DNA of 64,000 nucleotides from Pleodorina starrii (lineage: Eukaryota; Chlorophyta; Chlorophyceae; Chlamydomonadales; Volvocaceae). The stretch spans positions 4,935,001 to 4,999,000 of the forward strand of contig BRXU01000003.1 of assembly GCA_030267565.1 (NCBI GenBank), given 5' to 3'. How positions within the stretch are numbered: the first letter of the stretch is position 1; each line of letters opens with the position of its first letter. Shown here piece by piece: positions 55,805 through 64,000 of this stretch. The notes beneath the pieces are model-generated. The model searched no databases. It was not told the DNA's origin and saw nothing but the letters and a program-made list of their open reading frames with translations. The translations under genes and the position numbers were made by a program.

Positions 55805-57715
55805 AACCAAATCACCGGCGGAATCTATTCGACTACAGGTGGGGCCAATTATGGCACGCCGGCCTTGCCAAGCGGTATGGCATACCAACAAAACACCTAG
55901 AAGTGCACACCAACACCGCGAAGGAGAGCAAGGCCCCCTGCCCCCTATGCGGCCTACCAGATTCAGGCGGACATATTCTGGGAGGATGCAAAGAAACTGG
56001 TCATATAGCCATGTACATAAAACGGCACAACGCCGCTGCCCTGCTTATCGCAGATACCATACACAAAGGCAGGTATGGTGGATGCTACACCATCATTGAC
56101 GCCTGTGCAGAAGACGCCAGCCCGGAATACTCATCTGGCACTCGACTGCCGAAATGGCTTTTACCCAATATCCCGGAAAAAAAGAGGAAGAAAATGCGAC
56201 CAGATCTCCTTCTTATCCCGACCCTACCACTATCGACCACAGAGCAAACCACACCGTACAACGGACCACCGGACCGCTCAAAACACACAGTATTTGTGAT
56301 CGAGATAGGATACACAGGGGACCTCCGACATGATTAAAAGAATGAGCAACAAGGGGTTGGTGTCGGCTTCCTTAAAGCCGGAAAAAGGGCGGGGCCCCGT
56401 TCAATCCGTACGGGTGGAGTTGAAGGGCTAGGGCGGCGAGGGCGTGAAGTGTGAGAGTGTCAACATTTCTGCTGATAGACAGCCAGAGCTTTCAGCAATC
56501 CGCCCCAGGTTTAGCATCGCGCGCCGTCTCGGCACTGTGCAATTCTTCCGGCCAGCGCATTGGCTGAGGTTACTTGACAGTAGACATGCAGTGTATCATT
56601 TACACATCACGCAGGCTGACTTGCCAATAGGAGGACAGCGGAACTGTTTGCGAGGGTCGCGACGACGACGTGCAGTTGCCGACGAGAGTGCACAGGCTTC
56701 GCTACCGAGGTATTCGCCGTAGAGGAGGCTTGACAACTTTCAAATTAGGACAGGGAATGTAGAAGTCCCCTAGGTTGCCGACTGGACTTGTTGGGCGGCC
56801 CGCAGATGCATGAATCGTGCGTGCATTGGCGGCTTGGCGTCCAACAACCAGCAGTTTGCCCCTCATGGTTTGCTCCATGCAACCTTTGTAATAGTAATAT
56901 GCGTCAAGTCGGTCGGACCGGCTAGCAGAGCTGCTGTGGTGTGGTCGCGGGAAGAATGTTCGCAATGCAAACTTAGTTGGTTGCTTGCCGAAACGAAGAT
57001 TCATTTCACGCCGTCATGTCAGAAATCCACTTTGAGGAACGATGAATCTTCTGGAATTAATTATAGGCCGAGAGGTGTTGGTTTGACCTCGGCCTCGGTC
57101 CATGGAGACTGCCAAACTGGTTTTTACTCATGCGAGGTTGGGTTCCTATAATAAATTTACCATGCAATAAAGAATGTAATCTTTTACTTGTGCAGCCTTT
57201 CCGTTGGCCGAGATTCTGCACTTTGGTTAGGACACCACAGTCCACAGGCACGGACATGGGCAATCCTACAGGGCGGGGCCCCCCTGGGCGCTTCGCGCTG
57301 GGGCCCCGCCCAAAAAGCAAAACAGCACGCGAAGCTAGCCCGCAGGCTCAAGGCCAACGGCTGGAAAGTGCGGTATACACCGAAGGAAGCCATCACACTT
57401 GGATTCGGTGGGACGATCCGCAATGACCTAAAGCCCCTTATCACCGAGCTCGGCGTGCCACCAGACACTGCCACACAATGCTGCGCGCGCCTTCATGACC
57501 TCGCAATCAAGTACCTGAATAACATAGTCCTACGGCGACGCTCCCTCGAGGGACCCACATGCTACACGTCCAATCGTCAAGGGGTAGGGTAAGGTTGTTT
57601 TTTGTGGAGCTCCCCTGGTGGTGGCGGCGTACAGGCTCCTAGTCGAGCCTCATCGCACCCGCCCCCATAAACCACGCCAGGGTTTTGGCCCGGCGTAATA
57701 TTATTATTATTATTC
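55805..57715 (+). mobile_element. 5'-truncated LINE (non-LTR retrotransposon), interrupted
   Basis: Plus-strand frame from 55812 gives LFDYRWGQLWHAGLAKRYG, then a Cys-His knuckle CPLCGLPDSGGHILGGC and YIKRHNAAALLIADTIHKG, then RPDLLLIPTL and VFVIEIGYTGDLRHD. This is the C-terminal finger and endonuclease-like region of volvocine LINE polyproteins. A one-base loss at about 56334 shifts the frame. A 925-bp element then splits it (56387-57311), after which KQHAKLARRLKANGWKVRYT, GGTIRNDLKPLITELGVPPD and LHDLAIKYLNNIVLRRRSLE complete the domain. A 3' UTR follows and ends in a (tta/att)n tail at about 57698-57715. Dead copy, 5' end missing (in-frame stop just upstream). Confidence 0.82.
56387..57311. 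mobile_element. Nested element with 12-bp terminal inverted repeats
   Basis: GGGCGGGGCCCC at 56387-56398 is mirrored by GGGGCCCCGCCC at 57300-57311. Both ends are flanked by aaaaa (56382-56386 and 57312-57316), a possible 5-bp target-site duplication. Removing it restores continuity of the LINE reading frame around KPEKAKQHAKL. The interior has one 92-codon ORF (56444-56722) of unknown type and no recognisable transposase, so it is probably non-autonomous. The 8-bp palindromic core (ggggcccc) lowers the weight of the terminal-repeat evidence, and a second gggcggggcc at 57271 sits just inside the right end. Confidence 0.55.
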
Positions 57716-58139
57716 ACCGGCGGAATCGCCTCATTGGAAAGGGATCCCATGAGAAATCGCCCCATTGGACAGGGATCCCATGCTGGGAAATGAATGTCTT
57801 CGACCCTCTTCGACTTCCCTGAAACGAATCGGTACCCAGGCAACGAAGGGGGAGGCAAAAGGGAATCGGAGTCAAGGCAAAACCTCCCCCGCTCTGGGAC
57901 AAGCTCACAAGCAAGCAAAGTGTCGTGATAACCATATAACCATAGCGTAGATAGTGTGACCATCGAGGCAACGAACAACCAGCTGCAACTTCGTCTGATG
58001 AAATAACTCTTCACAATCCACCTGCTGATAACAGTATTAAACGTATATATGTATATACCATTGATGCAAGGGTTACTACTACTACGATCAGAGCGTAACT
58101 ATATCTACAGTAGGCATTATTAGTATGTAGTAGGCAGGT
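57716..58139. other. 3' flank of the LINE, no gene
   Basis: It contains an imperfect direct repeat 'cattgga.agggatcccat' at 57733-57751 and 57763-57781. No exon supported. Confidence 0.4.
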
Positions 58140-58300
58140 AGGAGTTGCCGACCGGTGCAAGCCGGCTTGCACCAACCGGCAACTAATTTTAATTACTAAT
58201 GTATGTTACTAATGGTCCGGTCGGCAATTTTTCGATATATAGGTAGTGCCAAAACCGCGAAAAAACGGAAAATAGTAAGCGCGCGAAGCGCGCTTACCAC
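58140..58300. repeat. Two palindromes (20-bp and 22-bp)
   Basis: ggtgcaagccggcttgcacc at 58156-58175 is a perfect 20-bp palindrome inside a larger gttgccg...cggcaac stem. gtaagcgcgcgaagcgcgcttac at 58275-58297 is a near-perfect hairpin. They may be termini of a small inverted-repeat element. Confidence 0.7.
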
Positions 58301-58447
58301 AAAACCCTCTACTAACGGCATGTTGTTGCCACAAGGCAAGTGTCCAGCAGGCGACAAGACAGAATGCTCACCGAATTCCATGTTCCACTGAAATTGCACC
58401 GACAAAGAGACACGCAGAGCCACACCCGATCATCCAAACCCATTAAC

Positions 58448-59053
58448 TTAACAATAACATATCTTGTAAGAGTCATTGTTATGCCTCGTGGCGTTTGTGC
58501 CGAAGCACCTTCCTTGCCCGACCCACGGGGCACCACCGTGCACGCCGCCGCGATTATCACGGCAGCTCCGACTAGCTCTTGGCCTGGAACCCCGCAGGCC
58601 GTGCACACGGCGGCCCGTGCACCACCACGGAAACCCCGCACACTCCGCATGGCAGCATGCCGTTCTTGTGCTGGCAACCTCCGCTTCCGTGCTTAACCCC
58701 ACCGTACTTGCATCCTTAATCGGCCATTGGCAGCTTCCACACACCTTCCCCGTGCCGGCACCGCCCCTGCGCGTCGGCTTGTTTACCACCGCCGCCGCCA
58801 CTGTGACAGCGGCGGTCGCCTTCGCTCCCAGAACCGGTGGAGCCCCTGTCGCTTCCTCAGCATCTAGCTGCTCGACCACCTCTACGTCCCCCTCCCCCGA
58901 GGACTCTTCATCGCTGCCAGCCTCCGCACGCGCCCGTTTCCGCCGGATAGGCCCCCTGGCCGCACGCAAGGCAAGCATGCGATGCCGCCGGGCAGCCTGC
59001 GCTTTTGTGGCCGCAGAGGCCGCAGCTGTCACAGCGCCGACGGCCAGACCCAA
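58448..59053 (-). CDS. Unknown protein with acidic patch and Cys-x2-Cys motifs, probably frameshifted
   Basis: A 201-codon minus-strand ORF starts at 59053. It has an Ala-rich hydrophobic opening (MGLAVGAVTAAASAATKAQ), an Arg-rich segment, an acidic stretch (GSDEESSGEGDVEVVEQLDA) and a CGSCQWPI...CCHAECAGF cysteine motif. Right after it, a second CTACG motif followed by PGQELVGAAVIIAAAC continues in another frame (58312-58677 region). The two pieces look like tandem zinc-binding repeats split by a frame change. I do not recognise the family. It sits among mobile elements, so a transposon-encoded or captured gene is possible. Confidence 0.35.
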   Translation of the reverse strand: MGLAVGAVTAAASAATKAQAARRHRMLALRAARGPIRRKRARAEAGSDEESSGEGDVEVVEQLDAEEATGAPPVLGAKATAAVTVAAAVVNKPTRRGGAGTGKVCGSCQWPIKDASTVGLSTEAEVASTRTACCHAECAGFPWWCTGRRVHGLRGSRPRASRSCRDNRGGVHGGAPWVGQGRCFGTNATRHNNDSYKICYC

Positions 59054-59318
59054 CCACGGCTGATAGAATTGATGTAGCTGCGTTCTAGTTTGCGTATAAC
59101 ATAAAGAGCGCGCGGAACCAGTTTGTCAAGACATCGGGAGCTAGCTGTAAGAATTTCCTCTGCGTCTGCCATATCACAGCCATCAATATAAATGACATAA
59201 GTTAAACAAGAAATTGACCTTTATTAAGTGGTGTTAACAGAATGAACTCTTGATGAGGAGCGATGCGAAATGCATGAGAGTTCAGGACAGTCCGTCTGTA
59301 CGACGACTCTCGGCGCAC

Positions 59319-59354
59319 GAGAGTTCAGGACAGTTCGGACTGTCGCGAACTCTC
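59319..59354. repeat. Hairpin gagagttc...gaactctc
   Basis: A 36-nt stem-loop with stems gagagttc/gaactctc and acagt/actgt and a tcgg tetraloop-like centre. The left half (gagagttcaggacagt) also occurs as a direct copy at 59276-59291. Confidence 0.7.
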
Positions 59355-59397
59355 AGCGCACCGCGAATACTATTTAGACCCCGGACCCCGCACGTGT

Positions 59398-59485
59398 ATG
59401 TCATTTACGGTCGAGGCACTATAGGCAGCATGTCGCCATGTTGCCTATATTTAGTACGTAGTGCCTCGACCGCCGTACTTGACAT
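59398..59485 (+). ncRNA. Candidate hairpin RNA (miRNA-precursor-like)
   Basis: 88 nt fold on themselves: outer atgtca/tgacat, then ggtcgaggcact/agtgcctcgacc (12 bp perfect), ataggca/tgcctat, and an apical gcatg/catgt. Two asymmetric bulges separate the stems. It may instead be a small inverted-repeat element. No expression evidence is available from sequence. Confidence 0.35.
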
Positions 59486-59682
59486 CGTGCATCAGTAGGT
59501 ATATATACGCGCATAATACCGACTACACACATTTCCCAAGCAGTTAGTTCATTGAAGTACCCACGTACGCTTAGGCGTAGGGCTACTGCTTCTGTGATCC
59601 AATTTGTCGGTCGGAACCTACCCTCCATCGCTAGGCGGCTCTACCTTCCTGTCGTTCGTACACCCTGCCACTGGCAGCATCC

Positions 59683-61320
59683 ATGTACAACTCGCGTACC
59701 GAAGTCTTCCGCTGGATGAAGGAGAAAGATGCTGACCGCCAGCAGCACTTCACGCTGGGTCCAGGTACGGTATGACAAGAGAACACGTACTCTATCCACC
59801 TTCCCAAAGCACGAAAATTGGATGCTGTAGCCTGCCTCGCTTGAGATCAAATTGCTTGGAAGCTGCTGCCGGCGAACCGCCGCCGCGGGCATTCGCACGC
59901 TGCAGTGCGTGGTTCTGTTTATTTGGGGGGGGGCGGGGCGGGTCTGTGCAGGGCAGGGTGAGGCACGGCGGCCGGAGCAGGGCCGGGCCGGGGTGGGCGG
60001 GGCAGAGCGGGACCGGGCCAGCCGGGGCTGGGCGAGGCAGGGCAAAGCTGGGTAGGGCATGGCTGGGCGAGGCACAGCGGGTCGGGGTCGGGCCGGTCGA
60101 GTCGTGTTGAAACAGCCCGTGTCGCCCCGTGTCAAACACGAGCCGTGTTGAAACCGTGTCAATTTTCCCCTCGTTTTTTACCAGGGGTTGCCATTTATAC
60201 ACGGCCCGCAAGATTACAGACGTTGTCCGCTTGCTTGCTCAATCCCATCCCAACCAAACCCGTTCTATCCATCCCCCCGCCTGCTCACTCCCTGCCCTGA
60301 TCCAACATTGTTATTGATACGTCGCGCGTGGTCATTGCTCGGTGCTGATAACATCACAATCATGCATGCCCCTGTCCCCGCCCGTCCACCCAGCCACCAC
60401 CCAGCCTCCCCAAGCAGCAAGCCACGCTAAGGAGCTTCCTCCGTTGCCGCGGCTCCCGACCGATGAGGAGTTCGAGGTGCGTGCGTGACGTGAATAGATA
60501 GCTACGTAGATAGATAGACGACATGCATACATGATGATGATGATGAGGGTATGGACTCGACCGACCATCCAGGCGCGCGGTCGCTGCGTGCGTGGTGCAG
60601 AAAGTAATTAGTAAGCAGTTAGATAGCTACGATATGTACGTGCTAGTTACGGACATACTATAGCATGTCCATCACATACAGTGCCATACGTAAGTAGTTA
60701 TAGGTATGTCCGTTACCGCAGTAGTGCGAACATGCATACACTGATGCGGCCACACACACGCACGCTATTGTTAGGTCATCGTAATGTTGCCAGCACGATA
60801 CATAACATCAAACCTGACGGAGTCGATCGCACGCACGTCTGCGTGCGTGGCTAGGTTTGTACGAACAGCACATGCGTGCATGCACAGGTATGTATAAAAG
60901 CAAATAATAATGGGGTGTATGTAGATCGGCCTTTGCATCGGGTTTGGCACGCAAGACCTAGGTTTATGCGTGGCCCCAAGCAATTCTCTCATTCATATAT
61001 ATGATGTTTATAGTTTCCGCCCATCATCTGACCTTGGTGCTAATAATCGAATGCACGGATCGACGGACGATCGCAACTAACCCCTGTTGTGTGTGCAGGC
61101 GGCGTACTGCGGCAAGGCGTACACGCCGCCGGCGCAGCAGCAGCAGGTCGTCCCGGGCGACCATCAGCAGAGCCACCCGTACCACCAACAGTGGCGGAGG
61201 CACCCCCGGCCGCCAGAGCGGGTAAACTGGCGGCAGCAACAGCCTCAGTGGGAGCTCTGGCCGCCGCAGCAGCACCCGCAGCCGCAAATGGGGCAGCAGC
61301 AGCCGTGGCAGCAGCAGTAG
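59683..61320 (+). CDS. Small three-exon gene, Gln/Pro-rich C-terminus, unknown function
   Basis: Exons 59683-59764 (MYNSRTEVFRWMKEKDADRQ, QHFTLGP, phase 1), 60394-60476 (TTQPPQAASHAKELPPLPRL, PTDEEFE, phase 0) and 61099-61320 (AAYCGKAYTPPAQQQQ then a Gln/Pro/Trp-rich tail ending MGQQQPWQQQ); 128 aa. All introns are GT-AG and phase-matched (gtacgg...cacccag; gtgcgt...tgtgcag). Two TGTAA signals follow. The conserved core is the basic/acidic helix of exon 1 and DEEFEAAYCGKAYTPP across the exon 2-3 join. Three decayed partial copies of exon 3 occur at 53.9-54.4 kb. No known family; possibly a lineage-specific protein. The Gln-rich tail is open in other frames too, so its exact end is less sure than the core. 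Confidence 0.5.
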
Positions 61321-61662
61321 CTGCAACGGATGGCTGTTCGAGCAGCATGAGAAGCTGCCGCAGGCGTAACAACGGCTGCATTTCACACGCATGCATGCAG
61401 TAAGAAGCGCGGCGATGCATGGCAAGCACCGTCTTCGTCTGCTCGCTGGGTGTTATGGGGACGACTAACCATGACAGTACCTGTGCTGTGGATGGCGTGT
61501 CGCGTTTGATTGGTACGTCGGGGCTACCTGCTGTTGGCAACTTCACCGTTAACTTCTCCACGCAAGCTCAAGGCGCCCACGCACTGCTGGTCGATCGCTC
61601 GAACGGACGTCATTGACAGATAGACTTGCTCCGTGATGTCGAGGCCATGTATGCGGCCTTTG

Positions 61663-61673
61663 TGTAACTGTAA
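61663..61673 (+). terminator. Two overlapping-range TGTAA poly(A) signals
   Basis: TGTAA at 61663-61667 and again at 61669-61673, about 345 nt after the stop of the 59683-61320 gene. The paralogous flank at 54.78 kb keeps a ctgtaa at the same place. Confidence 0.45.
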
Positions 61674-61924
61674 CGAACTGATTGTCCTATTTCGTTTAAC
61701 CTATAGTCAACCTAGCTATCTATATATAAATGGCTCGCTCGCTCAGGTCCGAATTCATATTCACGCAAGCCAGCAGCCAATCAAGCAACCCTGCGACTGT
61801 GTATGGTATATATGTCCGTCGCGGCGGTTGGATGGGAGATGCAGCAACCTAATCAGACCTAATCAGTCAACCTTACCTACCTTACCAACCTTACCAACCA
61901 ACAGCAGTTAGTATGTATGGTAGT

Positions 61925-62126
61925 AACAACCAGAATCCCACCTGCAAACACCCGATCAATCGACTCGCAATCCAAGAAGATAAAGGCAACCAACAACCAG
62001 AATCCCACCTGCAAACACCCGATCAATCGGCTCGCAATCCAAGAAGATAAAGGCAACCAACAACCAGAATCCCACCTGCAAACACCCGATCAATCGACTC
62101 GCCATCCAAGAAGATAAAGGCAACCA
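61925..62126 (+). repeat. Tandem repeat, 67-bp unit, 3 copies
   Basis: The unit from aacaaccagaatccc through gataaaggcaacc starts at 61925, 61992 and 62059. Copies differ by only a few bases (e.g. cgactc/cggctc, gcaatcc/gccatcc). It lies directly upstream of the orphan RINGv exon. Confidence 0.93.
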
Positions 62127-62158
62127 CCGCCGTAAGCTGTTACACGCATGTATGTCAG

Positions 62159-62278
62159 ATCTGGTTCCATCGCCCACCACGGGCGATCGAGGTGCTCTCC
62201 CTCAACGCCGCCGGAACTTGTGCCGCCATCGGTGCTGCCAGGCTGGCCACTGGGGAGGACCCGGGTTTCGTTGTGTGA
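62159..62278 (+). pseudogene. Orphan paralogue of the last exon of the RINGv gene
   Basis: After a tatgtcag acceptor, the frame reads IWFHRPPRAIEVLSLNAAG then TCAAIGAARLATGEDPGFVV and stops. This matches the end of the RINGv gene (ECFNAAATCAGISAAKLAAG, EDAGFVW). The RING-CH and middle exons were not found upstream in this window. It is therefore either a detached exon copy or the last exon of a different gene sharing this module. The open frame and conserved residues suggest recent duplication or constraint. Confidence 0.6.
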
Positions 62279-62417
62279 TGGGCGTGTATGTGCGTATGTA
62301 TTGCAACGGCGGGCTTCCAATCTCACCGCTGTAGCGGGAGAGGCTTGGGATCGGGGCAACCCGACACCCCACCCCTCCTGCTCCCATAACCCAAGCCTCG
62401 CATCGGCTCCGTCGAGC

Positions 62418-64000
<1,583 letters not shown>

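Noticed and set aside
61419..61616. 65-codon ORF starting MASTVFVCSLGV
   Set aside because: The duplicated counterpart at 54.5 kb does not keep the frame, and it lies in the 3' flank before the TGTAA signals.
61925..62126. Possible CRISPR-like array (regularly spaced repeats)
   Set aside because: Units are contiguous 67-bp tandem copies with no unique spacers, and the DNA is eukaryotic.

Overview
The window looks like nuclear DNA of a volvocine green alga (Volvox/Gonium/Chlamydomonas group). Real coding exons are GC-rich with strong NNC/NNG codon preference and are cut by many GT-AG introns that carry simple repeats. One gene is a pherophorin-type hydroxyproline-rich matrix glycoprotein, TGTAA poly(A) signals follow some genes, and 5'-truncated LINE fragments end in an (ATT)n tail. 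No bacterial operon structure, CRISPR array, rRNA or confident tRNA was seen. All exon models were built by hand from reading frame, splice sites and phase. Where I say 'phase-matched', the intron phases close exactly. Family names come from recognising motifs, not from a search.

Layout, left part (1-28 kb, gene-dense). An unknown partial gene (-) runs off the left edge. It is followed by a four-exon profilin-like gene (+), a five-exon SPATA17-like IQ-motif gene (-), a LINE scrap (+), and a seven-exon metallo-beta-lactamase-fold hydrolase (-) whose last intron holds a 2.65-kb uninterrupted (TCCC/GGGA) microsatellite. Then come an Aha1_N (Hsp90 co-chaperone, Hch1-like) gene (+), a plastid-targeted RsuA/RluB-type pseudouridine synthase (-), a divergent intergenic region, and a plastid DUF3119 membrane protein (+). 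The last two may share a bidirectional promoter and both carry likely chloroplast transit peptides.

Middle part (28-46.5 kb, sparse). There is a small two-exon candidate gene, about 5 kb of low-complexity intergenic DNA, a CMGC/CDKL-like protein kinase (-) with its N-lobe unresolved, another 4 kb without convincing genes, a RING-CH (RINGv) protein (+), a weak three-exon candidate, and the pherophorin-like gene (-).

Right part (46.5-64 kb, young duplications and mobile DNA). A 2.15-kb tandem segmental duplication carries two intact copies of an unrecognised two-exon small gene (90 and 85 aa), and a broken third copy lies head-to-head with copy 2. Next are a roughly 300-bp-armed fold-back repeat built from the last exon of another small gene (intact candidate copy at 59683-61320), a LINE 3' end split by a 925-bp element with 12-bp terminal inverted repeats, a Cys-motif ORF, palindromes and hairpins, a 67-bp tandem repeat, an orphan paralogue of the last RINGv exon, and a 177-bp (ATT)n tract.

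The strongest candidates for something undescribed are the tandem small-gene family with its head-to-head broken copy, the fold-back repeat derived from a small gene, and the giant G-quadruplex-prone intron.
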